38,348 bases of DNA from an uncultured Prolixibacteraceae bacterium (GCA_903865775.1 CAIPKZ010000022.1:1-38348), one strand, 5' to 3'. Positions 17,882 to 26,905 are shown, counted from the first letter of the stretch. Numbers and translations are program-made. Notes: a model not told the origin generated them from the sequence alone.

Positions 17882-18277
17882 CTATATCAGCTTTTCGAGC
17901 TTTCGTTCAACTAATTCTTTAACCTCCAATGCAATTTGTTTATGCGCCAGAGTTTCCTTATCCGTTGGGGAATAGATATCGCCAGGGTACCTGATATCGA
18001 CACCAAAATCATTTAAATCTTTGGGATCGATGGAACTGAATTCAGAATCAAATTCTTCGCATTCGGCAAGAAGAAACTCGATGTTGTGGGTTTTTCTTAT
18101 TTCAACACCCTGAGCAATTAAAAATGCTTTCAGGTATTTTTCGACAACCTGTTGACAATGAAAACATACAGCAGATGTTGCAACGATTTCAAATTGAGTT
18201 AACTTGTCAATTACTATCAGATCATCTCCTGCTTTTGCAATCCATTGACGGATATAGTTTTTCGTTTCCTCGTTCAT
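17882..18277 (-). CDS. HEPN-domain protein (second pair)
   Basis: 131 residues of helical HEPN fold. The opening YIRQWIAKAGDDLIVID and the FHCQQVVEKYLKAFLIAQGV helix are typical of HEPN proteins paired with MNT nucleotidyltransferases, and KTHNIEFLLAECEE and DIRYPGD follow in the usual order. Its Met codon overlaps the stop of the MNT gene by 4 nt (ATGA), giving translational coupling. The order here is MNT first, HEPN second, opposite to the pair at 16181-16863, and the two HEPN proteins are only distantly similar, so they represent separate acquisitions. Function could be a toxin-antitoxin or defence role; nothing here proves activity. Confidence 0.87.
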   Translation of the reverse strand: MNEETKNYIRQWIAKAGDDLIVIDKLTQFEIVATSAVCFHCQQVVEKYLKAFLIAQGVEIRKTHNIEFLLAECEEFDSEFSSIDPKDLNDFGVDIRYPGDIYSPTDKETLAHKQIALEVKELVERKLEKLI

Positions 18278-18612
18278 ATCGGAATTCCTTCCTTTAGAAC
18301 CTGACGAACGATATGCCCTGTTATCTTTTTGTTGGTTTCGAGCTGTGCTTTACTCAGAATAATAATGTCGGCAGGTATTCTTCTTTTTGCTAATTGTCTT
18401 CGAACCAATGCTTTCAAGTGCCGACATTCTGTATTTTCATAGGTAGTGCTGGTAACAACCATCAGATCAAAGTCGCTGTCTTCGGTGAAATCACGCCTTG
18501 CCCTTGAACCAAAAAGAAATACGGAACTTTCAGGAAAATATTCGTTTATCAATTCCTTGATAATCAGAATAGCGTCAGTTTGATTAGCAATTACCATGTG
18601 TTTTTCTTTCAA
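18274..18612 (-). CDS. MNT-type nucleotidyltransferase (second pair)
   Basis: 112 residues. The signature SVFLFGSRARRDF with EDSDFDLMVV is a textbook minimal nucleotidyltransferase active site (GSRAR, D-x-D), and ADIIIL supplies the third acid. It overlaps the HEPN gene by 4 nt and is its predicted partner. It lies 36 nt from the end of pheT, on the same strand, so it may be transcribed by read-through from pheT. A second Met (MVIANQT, residue 6) is an alternative start. Confidence 0.88.
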   Translation of the reverse strand: MKEKHMVIANQTDAILIIKELINEYFPESSVFLFGSRARRDFTEDSDFDLMVVTSTTYENTECRHLKALVRRQLAKRRIPADIIILSKAQLETNKKITGHIVRQVLKEGIPI

Positions 18613-18648
18613 AGATATGAATAATCAATGGTTTGATTTCAAAATGAA

Positions 18649-21099
18649 CTACCTCAACTGCGCGCCCAATTCCCGTTCGTAAGTAGAGACCAGTTTTTGC
18701 ATGATTTTTTCGATCTGTTTGTCATTCAGTGTTTTTTCATCGTCGCGAAGAATGTAGCTGATAGCATACGATTTTTTGCCCTCCGGAACGCCTTTGCCTT
18801 CGTAAACATCAAACAAATCAACCGATTGGAGCAGCTTTTTTTCGGAGCGGAAAGCCCAATCCCTTAATTGGTTGTATTGAACCGACTTGTCAAGTAGCAA
18901 AGCTAAATCGCGGCGAACTTCAGGATATTTCGGAAGTTCGGCAAATACAACCTTGTTGTTTTTCAGTTCAATAAACAACACGTCCATGTAGAAATCGGCG
19001 AAATAAACCGGGTTGTCAATACTGAAAGCTTTCAGTGTTTTTCCGGAGACCACACCAAATTCAACCAGCTTTTTGCCATTAATCAGGTATTGAATTCCTT
19101 CAGGGATTGACTCATTGGAGAAACCTTCAGTTTTAAGGTTGAGAATATCAAATCCCATTCGTTTCAGTATATTTTCAACATACGATTTTAGGAGGAAGAA
19201 AGTAGTTTTTACAGCTGGATTTGCCCAGTTTGCGGTTTCTTTTTCACCGGTAACAAATAATGATAAATGTTCTTCTTCGCGATAATTTCGCAGAGGATTT
19301 TCTTTAAGGCTGCTGCCATTGAAGAAGTAGCAATTTCCGAATTCGTACAAGCGAAGATCAGGATTCTTTCGGTTGGCATTGTGCGCTATCGATTCCAAAC
19401 CGCCGTAGAGCAAAGTCTGACGCATACTTCCAAGATCGTTGCTCAGCGGATTAAAGAGCTTTACAGAACTGTCAATTGGATGGACCGGATTGTTTTCGTA
19501 ATAGGATGATTTGGTGAGCGAGTTCGACCATATTTCGTTGAAACCTTGTGCTGTCAACATTTCGGCAATCAAATTGCGAAGTTTGGTTGGATTGGGCTTC
19601 ACCGAATATTGAAGCGACGAATTGACCTGGGTTGGCAAAGCGATATTATTGTATCCGTAGATTCGAAGAATTTCCTCAATCACATCCACTTCACGTTTCA
19701 CATCCACGCGATACGGTGGAACCAGCAAACTCAAACCGGTTTCAGTCTCGGCTTCGATTCGGATTTCAAGTGCATCTAAAATCTGTTTGATTTTCTCTTT
19801 TCCAAGATCCACTCCGATGAGCCGTTTGATGTTGGCGAAAGTCACATCCACCTGAAAATCAGCTACCGGATTCGGATAAATATCCACAATTTCCGAAGCG
19901 ATTTCTCCGCCGGAAATTTCCTTAATCAACAGTGCCGCACGTTTCAAAGCATAAATAGTTCCGTTCGGATCAGTTCCGCGTTCAAAACGGAAAGAAGCAT
20001 CGGTGCTGAGTGTATGACGACGGGCAGTTTTCCGGACGGATACCGAATCGAACCAGGCGCTTTCGATGAATATGCTGGTCGTGGAATTTTTTACGCCTGA
20101 ATTTAATCCGCCAAAAACACCGGCAATGCACATGGCATCTGATTCATTACAAATCATTAAATCATCCGGATGCATTTCACGTTCAATTCCATCCAGAGTA
20201 ACAAATTTGGAACCTGCACCTGCTGTTCGAACCACTATTTTTCCACCTTTTATTTCGGCGGCATCGAAAGCATGCAATGGCTGACCAGTTTCGAAGAGCA
20301 CAAAATTGGTGGCATCCACAATGTTATTGATCGGTTTCAACCCGATGATTTTAAGCTTATTTTTCAGCCAGTCCGGAGATTCTTTCACGGTTACGTTTGA
20401 AATCGTGACTCCGGAATATCGCGGACAAGCTTCTGAATTCAGAACTTCAACCGGAATTTCGAGCGAATGATTATCGGCTTTAAACGCATCAACCGATGGC
20501 CGGGAATAGCTGATCGGATGTTTTTGTTTGATGTAGGCAGCCAGGTCTCGGGCAATACCGATGTGCGATGCACTGTCGATGCGGTTGGGAGTCAAATCCA
20601 CTTCGAGCACAAAATCCGATTCGATTTTGAAATACTGGCTGGCAGGAGTTCCGGGAACTGCTGATGAATCAAGGATCATGATTCCTTCGTGACTGGTCCC
20701 AATCCCGATTTCGTCTTCGGCACAGATCATACCTTCCGAAGCTTCGCCCCTGATTTTTGATTTTTTGATTTTGAACTCATTTTCGCCGTCGTAAAGAGAA
20801 GTGCCAACAACTGCTACTACCACTTTTTGCCCGGCGGCTACATTCGGTGCACCGCAAACAATAGGTAGAATTTCGTTATTACCAACATTCACGGTGGTTT
20901 TGCTCAGGTGATCCGAATCAGGATGTTTTTCGCAAGTCAGAACTTCACCGATTACCAGGCCGCGCAGGCCGCCTTTGATGGTTTCAACTTCTTCCATGCT
21001 TCCGACTTCCAAACCAATTTCGGTCAGGAAAGCCGATACTTCGTCCGGAGTATAATCAAGATTGATGTATTCTTTTAACCAGCGGTAAGATATGTTCAT
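18649..21099 (-). CDS. pheT: Phenylalanine--tRNA ligase beta subunit
   Basis: 816 residues, the usual length for bacterial PheT. The order matches the family: N-terminal MNISYRWLKEYINLD, EMAP/tRNA-binding domain (~40-150, with CGAPNVAAGQKV), the B3/B4 editing domain (~215-390, NNIVDATNFVLFETGQPLHAFDA and TARRHTLSTDASFRFERGTD), B5 (~405-475), the core catalytic-like domain, and the C-terminal FDX-ACB anticodon-binding domain (~718-816, PKYPEVRRDLALLLD). It works with PheS as an (alpha beta)2 enzyme that charges tRNA-Phe in the cytoplasm; pheS is not in view. This is a core housekeeping gene and shows that the window is chromosomal. No terminator is obvious between it and the downstream MNT gene. 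Confidence 0.97.
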   Translation of the reverse strand: MNISYRWLKEYINLDYTPDEVSAFLTEIGLEVGSMEEVETIKGGLRGLVIGEVLTCEKHPDSDHLSKTTVNVGNNEILPIVCGAPNVAAGQKVVVAVVGTSLYDGENEFKIKKSKIRGEASEGMICAEDEIGIGTSHEGIMILDSSAVPGTPASQYFKIESDFVLEVDLTPNRIDSASHIGIARDLAAYIKQKHPISYSRPSVDAFKADNHSLEIPVEVLNSEACPRYSGVTISNVTVKESPDWLKNKLKIIGLKPINNIVDATNFVLFETGQPLHAFDAAEIKGGKIVVRTAGAGSKFVTLDGIEREMHPDDLMICNESDAMCIAGVFGGLNSGVKNSTTSIFIESAWFDSVSVRKTARRHTLSTDASFRFERGTDPNGTIYALKRAALLIKEISGGEIASEIVDIYPNPVADFQVDVTFANIKRLIGVDLGKEKIKQILDALEIRIEAETETGLSLLVPPYRVDVKREVDVIEEILRIYGYNNIALPTQVNSSLQYSVKPNPTKLRNLIAEMLTAQGFNEIWSNSLTKSSYYENNPVHPIDSSVKLFNPLSNDLGSMRQTLLYGGLESIAHNANRKNPDLRLYEFGNCYFFNGSSLKENPLRNYREEEHLSLFVTGEKETANWANPAVKTTFFLLKSYVENILKRMGFDILNLKTEGFSNESIPEGIQYLINGKKLVEFGVVSGKTLKAFSIDNPVYFADFYMDVLFIELKNNKVVFAELPKYPEVRRDLALLLDKSVQYNQLRDWAFRSEKKLLQSVDLFDVYEGKGVPEGKKSYAISYILRDDEKTLNDKQIEKIMQKLVSTYERELGAQLR

Positions 21100-21230
21100 A
21101 GATATAGTCTTTTACGTCTGAATTTCAATGAACGGCAAAAGTAAATAAAATTTGGGGGGATGGGAAGAAAAATGAAAGACAAAAATGACAAAATGATTTG
21201 CAGTTAATGCTAACAATTAAGTGTGATTGC

Positions 21231-21669
21231 CTCTTTCGTTTTCTGAATATTGCGGTGCTCTGCACCTTATCATTCTTATATTCATCTTCGCTACAAATAT
21301 TCTGGTGCTCCGCACCTGGCTTCTATAACTGAATCCATTTCTGTTAAAGTACAGATGCTCTTTAAGTTTTAAGATTTGAAATAACTGAAGTTGAGAGAAC
21401 TAAAGGTGCGGGGCTCCGATTCTATTTATAGAATTTAATAACGTTATTGCTTCTTCCGTTTTCTGATTATGGCGGTGCTCCGCACCTTGTCCCTTTTATA
21501 TTCGATTTTCCTACATATATATATTGGTGCTCCGCACCTCTAAGAAAATAACAATTGTGATTTCTTTAAAGTATGAATAAAATAACTGATGTTGATCGAA
21601 CTAAAGGTGCGGAGCACCGATTATATTTGTAGAACAAATGAGTTTTTCTAATCTCAGGTGCAGCGCACC
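21231..21669. repeat. Cluster of seven GGTGC/GCACC palindromes in two tandem ~200-bp units
   Basis: Palindromes of the form GGTGC-NNN-GCACC, mostly with TCC or GGA as the loop, occur at 21254-21266 (TCT loop), 21304-21316, 21405-21417 (decayed), 21474-21486, 21526-21538, 21606-21618 and 21657-21669 (AGC loop, just before the transposase gene). The first six form two divergent direct copies of a unit (starting ~21231 and ~21448), each holding two palindromes in one orientation and a third inverted; offsets between copies are 220, 222 and 201 nt. The shared flanks (CCGTTTTCTGA, AACTAAAGGTGCGG) support duplication. Such palindromes next to an IS200-like transposase recall REP/RAYT elements. The 131 nt between pheT and ~21230 show no gene. 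Confidence 0.85.
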
Positions 21670-21684
21670 GAAATAGTATTAAAT

Positions 21685-22164
21685 ATGGCTGACACGTTCA
21701 CACAATGTTATTTCCACTTGGTTTTTGCAGTGAAAAATCGGGATGCACTAATCAAGAAATCCTGGAAAAACGAATTGGAAATGTATATTACGGGAATCGT
21801 TCGAAACCATAAGCACAAACTACTGGCTATAAATAGTATGCCTGACCATATTCACATCTTTATTGGATACAATATTAATCAGTTGGTGCCAAATCTGATT
21901 GAGGAAATAAAGACTTCATCCAACTTATGGATCAAAAAGGAAAATCGTTCAAAATTTCATTTTGAATGGCAGAAGGGATATGGTGCATTTACACATTCTC
22001 ATTCACAAATTGATGCCGTTGTCAAATACATTCTGAACCAGGAAGTCCATCACTAAAAGAAGTCATTCAGAGAAGAATATCTGGAAATTCTGAAGAAAAA
22101 TGAGATCCAATTCAAAGGCGAATATGTGTTTGATTTTTTTGATGATGGGATAAGTTGGGACTAA
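21685..22164 (+). pseudogene. IS200/IS605-family (Y1, HUH) transposase gene interrupted by one in-frame stop
   Basis: The frame from ATG at 21685 (MADTFTQCYFHLVFAVKNR) encodes a Y1 transposase: the HUH motif is in MPDHIHIFIG, then GYGAFTHSHSQ, and the helix with the likely catalytic tyrosine reads VVKYILNQEVHH. A TAA at 22054-22056 interrupts it, but the same frame continues KKSFREEYLEILKKNE to a second stop at 22162-22164, and that ending is the usual C-terminus of the family (NQ..HH.KKSF..EY). One base change (CAA or AAA to TAA) explains it. The conserved catalytic residues remain in the first part, so residual activity is possible but unlikely. An upstream in-frame ATG at 21658 lies inside a palindrome and is a poor start. 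Confidence 0.88.
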
Positions 22165-22328
22165 ATATTGCAGTCATTTCAGCCTCCAACATCCCTCCAA
22201 TTCCTGAAAAACATCATGTTCCTGATTTTTCACGACTTTTATCAGCTTTGAAGCAAGACCTAATCTCTATATTTCCGCCCAAATCGGAAACCCAACGAAT
22301 AACCTAAAAATCAAACTCCTATCACCCA

Positions 22329-24434
22329 ATGAAAAAAATCGGGATTTCGCTTATCGCACTTGCAACAGCATTGATAAGCAGCAACATAAGTGTTGCACAA
22401 ACCAGAGACATGAGTAATCCATTTTTCAGTGAATACCAGACCCTGTTTCAGGTTCCGCCTTTTAACGAGATTAAGCTGGAACATTTTAAACCAGCCATGG
22501 AGGCTGGTATCGTTGATCAGCTTGCTGAAATTAAATTGATCACCGAAAACAAGGAAGTTCCAAACTTCAGGAACACCATTCTGGCTCTTGATAACTCGGG
22601 AGAATTACTATCCAAGACACGAATCTTCTCGAACCTGAATTCGGCCAATACCAACGACCAGATGCAAGCACTGGCGCGCGAAATTACCCCAATGTTGTCG
22701 GCTCACCGCGACAATGTAATGCTCAATATGGATCTTTTCAAGCGGGTAAAGGCCGTTTATGAAAATCGTAATTCCATGAACCTGGACCACGAACAATTGC
22801 GTTTGGTTGAAAAAATGTACAAAGATTTTGAGCGTGGCGGCGCAAATCTTCCGGAGAATAAACAGGCCGAATTGCGCAAAATAAATGAGCAGCTTTCGAT
22901 GCTGACATTGAAATTCGGAGAAAATACTTTGGCCGAAACCAACAAGAATTTCAAAATGCAAATCGAAAATAAGGATGACTTGAAAGGTTTACCCAACGAT
23001 GTGATAACCTCGGCGGCCGAACTGGCAAAAAAAGCAGGTCAGGAAGGAAAATGGATTTTCACCTTACAAAAACCAAGCATGTTGCCATTTCTGCAATATG
23101 CCCAAAACCGCAGCCTGCGCGAAAAGTTATTTAAAGGATACCTGAATCGCGGCAATTATGACAATGCTTTCGACAACAAGCCGGTCATTGAAAAAATCGT
23201 AAAACTGCGTGACGAACGTGCAAAGCTCATGGGTTTTCCGAATTTCGCGGCGTATGTGGTAGACGAAAATATGGCCAAAACTCCCGAAAATGTTGACAAT
23301 TTCCTGATGAAACTTTGGGTTCCGGCACTCGGGAGAGCAAAAAAGGAACGCGACGATATGCAGGCTATGATTGACAAGGAAGGTGGAAAATTCAAACTCG
23401 AATCGTGGGATTGGTGGTATTATGCCGAAAAAGTCCGCAAAGCCAAATATGATCTTGATGCGGAACAGTTGAAACCTTATTTCAAGCTCGAAAATGTAAT
23501 CGACGGGATGTTTTATGTAGCCAACAAACTGTATGGCGTAAAATTCATCCAGCGCGCTGATCTTCCGGTTTACAACGAGGAGGTGATGGCCTATGAAGTT
23601 CAGGAAGCCGATGGTCGCCACATTGGTGTTTTATATATGGACTTTCATCCGCGAGCCGGGAAAAACAATGGGGCATGGTGTACCGGCTATCGTTCACAAT
23701 CCTATAAAAACGGACAAAAAATAACTCCGGTAGTTTCCATCGTATGCAATTTCACCCGTCCGGCTGGTGATGTTCCGGCTCTGTTGAGTTTCGAAGAGGT
23801 AACCACCTTATTTCACGAATCAGGTCATGCTTTCCACTCACTGTTTACTGACGGACCATATAAACGCACTGCCCGCGATGTTCCCCGCGATTTCGTTGAA
23901 CTTCCTTCGCAAATCATGGAAAACTGGGCTTCAGAGCCTGAAGTGCTTCGCGTTTACGCCAAACATTATAAAACCGAAAAAGTTATTCCTGAAGCGCTGA
24001 TTACAAAACTTGGCAAAAGCGCCCAGTTCAATCAGGGATTCGAAACTGTTGAATACCTGGCCGCTTCGTTGCTCGATATGGATTTCCACACTCAGAATCT
24101 CACCACAGATGTTTCATCGTTTGAAAAAGCATCGATGGATAAACTTGGCCTGATCAACGAAATTGCTCCGCGCTACCGCAGTACCTATTTTTCGCATATT
24201 TTCTCCGGAGGTTATTCTGCCGGATATTACGTGTACATTTGGGCCGCAGTGCTCGATGCCGATGCTTTTGATGCATTCAAAAAAAGCGGCAACCTGTTTA
24301 ATCCTGAACTGGCAGCCAAATTCAGGACATTGCTAACCAAATCGGGTTCAGACGAAGGAATGACCATTTATAAAAACTTCCGGGGACAGGAACCATCCAT
24401 TGAACCGCTGCTGAAAAGAAGAGGCCTGAAATAA
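22329..24434 (+). CDS. dcp: M3 metallopeptidase, peptidyl-dipeptidase Dcp type, exported
   Basis: 701 residues. A signal peptide (MKKIGISLIALATALISSN...VAQ, ~24) precedes a mature protein starting NPFFSEYQTLFQVPPF, as in Dcp. The zinc site is HExxH at H496-E497...H500 (TLFHESGHAFH) with E524 in FVELPSQIMENW as third ligand. Mature length and collinear motifs (NNTILAL-like segment, WDWWYYAEKVR, SGGYSAGYYVYIWAAVLD, final RRGLK) match E. coli Dcp (~680 residues), which removes C-terminal dipeptides. It is probably periplasmic. The 164-nt gap before it holds nothing recognisable. The following gene is a close paralogue, and a perfect hairpin lies between them. Confidence 0.93.
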   Translation: MKKIGISLIALATALISSNISVAQTRDMSNPFFSEYQTLFQVPPFNEIKLEHFKPAMEAGIVDQLAEIKLITENKEVPNFRNTILALDNSGELLSKTRIFSNLNSANTNDQMQALAREITPMLSAHRDNVMLNMDLFKRVKAVYENRNSMNLDHEQLRLVEKMYKDFERGGANLPENKQAELRKINEQLSMLTLKFGENTLAETNKNFKMQIENKDDLKGLPNDVITSAAELAKKAGQEGKWIFTLQKPSMLPFLQYAQNRSLREKLFKGYLNRGNYDNAFDNKPVIEKIVKLRDERAKLMGFPNFAAYVVDENMAKTPENVDNFLMKLWVPALGRAKKERDDMQAMIDKEGGKFKLESWDWWYYAEKVRKAKYDLDAEQLKPYFKLENVIDGMFYVANKLYGVKFIQRADLPVYNEEVMAYEVQEADGRHIGVLYMDFHPRAGKNNGAWCTGYRSQSYKNGQKITPVVSIVCNFTRPAGDVPALLSFEEVTTLFHESGHAFHSLFTDGPYKRTARDVPRDFVELPSQIMENWASEPEVLRVYAKHYKTEKVIPEALITKLGKSAQFNQGFETVEYLAASLLDMDFHTQNLTTDVSSFEKASMDKLGLINEIAPRYRSTYFSHIFSGGYSAGYYVYIWAAVLDADAFDAFKKSGNLFNPELAAKFRTLLTKSGSDEGMTIYKNFRGQEPSIEPLLKRRGLK

Positions 24435-24435
24435 A

Positions 24436-24473
24436 TTTTTAGAGGTTTCACCCATGGATGAAACCTCTAAAAA
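24436..24473. other. 15-bp perfect inverted repeat between the two dcp genes
   Basis: TTTTTAGAGGTTTCA (24436-24450) pairs with TGAAACCTCTAAAAA (24459-24473) around an 8-nt loop. It begins just after the first dcp stop. The arms end in A/T runs, so it could stop transcription on either strand, though on + there is no separate T tract after the stem. It may instead stabilise the upstream mRNA end. Confidence 0.7.
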
Positions 24474-24511
24474 CAAATTATTGAACAAAATCAAATTTAA
24501 AACCTTATAAT

Positions 24512-26620
24512 ATGCACAAAATTGGAATTACCCTGATTGCTTTCGCACTTATCCTGAGTTCATGCAATCAGAAAAAAGCACCACAAAAAGACATGACCAA
24601 TCCGTTTTTTAGCGAGTACAAAACTCCGTTTCAGGTTCCGCCTTTCAACGAAATCAAGCTGGTACATTATTTGCCGGCCATTGAGACTGGTATTGCGGAC
24701 AATCTGGCTGAAATTAAAGCCATTACCGACAATAAAGAAGATGCAACATTCGATAATACCATCCTGGCATTTGACTTGTCCGGTGATTTGCTTACCCGGG
24801 CATCGTTGGTTTTTTTCAACCTGAATTCGGCGAATACAAGTGACGAAATTCAGGCTCTGGCCCGTGAAATAACTCCCAAATTATCGACTCACCGCGATAA
24901 CATCATGCTGAATAAGGATTTGTTCAAACGGGTAAAAGCAGTTTACGATAAACGAAATGCTTCGAATCTGAATGCCGGGCAATTGCGTTTGGTTGAAAAA
25001 TATTATACCGATTTCGAGCGGAGTGGAGCCAATCTTCCGGATGAAAAACAGGCAGAATTACGCAAATTAAACGATGAACTTTCGATGTTGGAGCTCAAGT
25101 TTGGTGAAAATGTCCTGGCCGAATCCAATAAAAATTTTAAAATGGTGATCGACCAAGAAGCTGACCTGAAAGGTTTGTCTGGCGATGTGATTGCCGCAGC
25201 TGCTGAAGTTGCAAAAAACGACAGCCTGGCCGGAAAGTGGGTTTTTACACTTCAAAAGCCAAGCATGATCCCATTTTTGCAATATGCCGAAAACCGCACA
25301 CTCCGTGAAAAACTGTATAAAGGATATCTTACCCGTGGCAATAACGGTAACGCCAACGATAACAAAGAGACTATCGGAAAACTCGTCAATTTGCGCGACC
25401 AGCGTGCAAAACTTCTGGGATATGCCAATCATGCAGCTTATGTAATCGATGTGAACATGGCCAAAACACCTGAAAATGTTGAGAACTTCCTTTTGAAACT
25501 CTGGACTCCTGCTCTTGAACGGGCTAAAAAAGAACGTGCCGACATGCAAGCCATGATTGATCAGGAAGGTGGAAAATTCAAACTGGAAATGTGGGATTGG
25601 TGGTATTATGCTGAAAAAGTTCGCAAAATCAAATACGATCTCGACGAAGCTCAGCTAAAACCTTATTTCAAACTCGAAAATGTGGTTGACGGAATGATGC
25701 AGGTAGCCAATAAATTATATGGAATTAAATTCATCCAGCGCACCGACCTTCCGGTTTATAACGAAGAAGCTATGCCTTATGAAGTTCAGGAAGCCGATGG
25801 AAGGCACATTGGTGTTTTCTACATGGATTTTCATCCTCGTGCCGGAAAAGGCAACGGAGCATGGTGTACCTCGTATCGCGATCAAACCTATAAAAACGGA
25901 CAAAAAATCTACCCGATTGTATCTATTGTTTGCAACTTCACCCGCCCGGCGGGCAATGTTCCTGCGCTGTTGAACTTCGATGAAGTAACTACTTTGTTCC
26001 ACGAAGCAGGTCATGCACTACATGGATTATTTACCGATGGACCTTACCACCGTACAGCCGGAAATGTTCCGAACGACTTTGTGGAACTTCCTTCCCAGAT
26101 CATGGAAAACTGGGCTTCCGAGCCTGAAGTTCTTCGCATGTATGCCAAGCATTATCAGACTGGCGAGGTCATTCCAGAAGCTTTGATTGCTAAAATAGTT
26201 AAAAGCTCGCAATTCAATCAGGGATTTGAAACGGTGGAATACCTGGCTGCTTCTATACTTGACATGGACTGGCATACTAAAGCATTTGGGAGCAATGTTG
26301 AAGTATTTGAGAAAACCTCGATGGATAAAATTGGCCTGATCAACGAAATTGCGCCGCGTTACCGCAGCACTTATTTCTCGCATATTTTCTCCGGAGGATA
26401 TTCTGCGGGGTACTACGTTTACATTTGGGCAGCAGTGCTCGATGCCGATGCATTTGATGCATTTAAACAAAGCGGTAATATTTTTAATCCTGAATTTGCG
26501 GCCAAATTCCGCATCTTATTGACCAAATCAGGATCGGACGATGGTATGGTTATTTACAAAAACTTCCGTGGTCAGGAGCCATCGATTGAACCACTTCTGA
26601 AACGCCGGGGGCTGAAATAG
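24512..26620 (+). CDS. dcp: M3 metallopeptidase, Dcp paralogue, predicted lipoprotein
   Basis: 702 residues. The N-terminus is a lipoprotein signal (ALILSSC, Cys18), unlike the first copy, so this enzyme is probably lipid-anchored. The body is strongly similar to its neighbour over the whole length, with the same zinc site (HEAGHALH starting H497; E525 in FVELPSQIMENW), WDWWYYAEKVR, and end RRGLK. Its activity should be C-terminal dipeptide release. The HEAGHALHGLF stretch is closer to the common M3 form than the first copy's HESGHAFHSLF. The pair looks like an old tandem duplication whose members now differ in location. Confidence 0.92.
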   Translation: MHKIGITLIAFALILSSCNQKKAPQKDMTNPFFSEYKTPFQVPPFNEIKLVHYLPAIETGIADNLAEIKAITDNKEDATFDNTILAFDLSGDLLTRASLVFFNLNSANTSDEIQALAREITPKLSTHRDNIMLNKDLFKRVKAVYDKRNASNLNAGQLRLVEKYYTDFERSGANLPDEKQAELRKLNDELSMLELKFGENVLAESNKNFKMVIDQEADLKGLSGDVIAAAAEVAKNDSLAGKWVFTLQKPSMIPFLQYAENRTLREKLYKGYLTRGNNGNANDNKETIGKLVNLRDQRAKLLGYANHAAYVIDVNMAKTPENVENFLLKLWTPALERAKKERADMQAMIDQEGGKFKLEMWDWWYYAEKVRKIKYDLDEAQLKPYFKLENVVDGMMQVANKLYGIKFIQRTDLPVYNEEAMPYEVQEADGRHIGVFYMDFHPRAGKGNGAWCTSYRDQTYKNGQKIYPIVSIVCNFTRPAGNVPALLNFDEVTTLFHEAGHALHGLFTDGPYHRTAGNVPNDFVELPSQIMENWASEPEVLRMYAKHYQTGEVIPEALIAKIVKSSQFNQGFETVEYLAASILDMDWHTKAFGSNVEVFEKTSMDKIGLINEIAPRYRSTYFSHIFSGGYSAGYYVYIWAAVLDADAFDAFKQSGNIFNPEFAAKFRILLTKSGSDDGMVIYKNFRGQEPSIEPLLKRRGLK

Positions 26621-26640
26621 GAAATAAGAAAAAGTCATTA

Positions 26641-26698
26641 GTCAATAGTCATAGGAAAATCACTTTTATCAAATTTCCCAATGACTATTGACCTTTTT
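26641..26698 (+). terminator. Inverted repeat after the second dcp gene
   Basis: GTCAATAGTCAT (26641-26652) is the exact reverse complement of ATGACTATTGAC (26681-26692), with inner GGAAA/TTTCC also able to pair. CTTTTTC follows. It lies 20 nt past the stop codon and can act as a terminator or mRNA 3' end structure, backed up by the hairpin at 26718. Confidence 0.6.
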
Positions 26699-26717
26699 CA
26701 TTATTCTTATCAGAAAA

Positions 26718-26754
26718 AGACTCGTTTCGCCAATGCGGAACGGGTCTTTTTTTT
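26718..26754 (+). terminator. Strong Rho-independent terminator
   Basis: A 13-bp stem with three G-U pairs (26718-26730 with 26735-26747; AGACTCGTTTCGC against GCGGAACGGGTCT) closed by CAAT is followed by an unbroken T run to 26754. It insulates the dcp genes from the lysozyme gene. Confidence 0.88.
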
Positions 26755-26770
26755 ACTCGTTATCCATTTT

Positions 26771-26865
26771 TTTTGATCAGAAAGATTGAAATCTGATCAA
26801 AACGCTGTAACTTTTACATATTAAAAATGAACAATTGAATAAAAGACATGTTCATCTTTTATTCA
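26771..26865 (+). promoter_or_regulatory. Two inverted repeats upstream of the lysozyme gene
   Basis: TTTTGATCAG (26771-26780) with CTGATCAAAA (26793-26802) is a 10-bp operator-like dyad. TGAATAAAAGA (26836-26846) with TCTTTTATTCA (26855-26865) is an 11-bp perfect stem with an 8-nt loop ending 40 nt before the ATG. They could be a repressor site and a 5'-leader hairpin controlling lysis genes. No regulator gene is adjacent. Confidence 0.45.
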
Positions 26866-26905
26866 GTTTAGAATCAAACCTTTTATCCACTTAAAAACAA
26901 TTCTT

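Noticed and set aside
21200-21670. CRISPR array made of the GGTGC repeats
   Set aside because: Repeat cores are 13 nt, occur in both orientations, have very uneven spacing and no cas genes are nearby.
22165-22328. Right-end hairpin of the IS200-like element
   Set aside because: No palindrome comparable with the GGTGC type is found after the transposase stop, so a right boundary for the element is not claimed.
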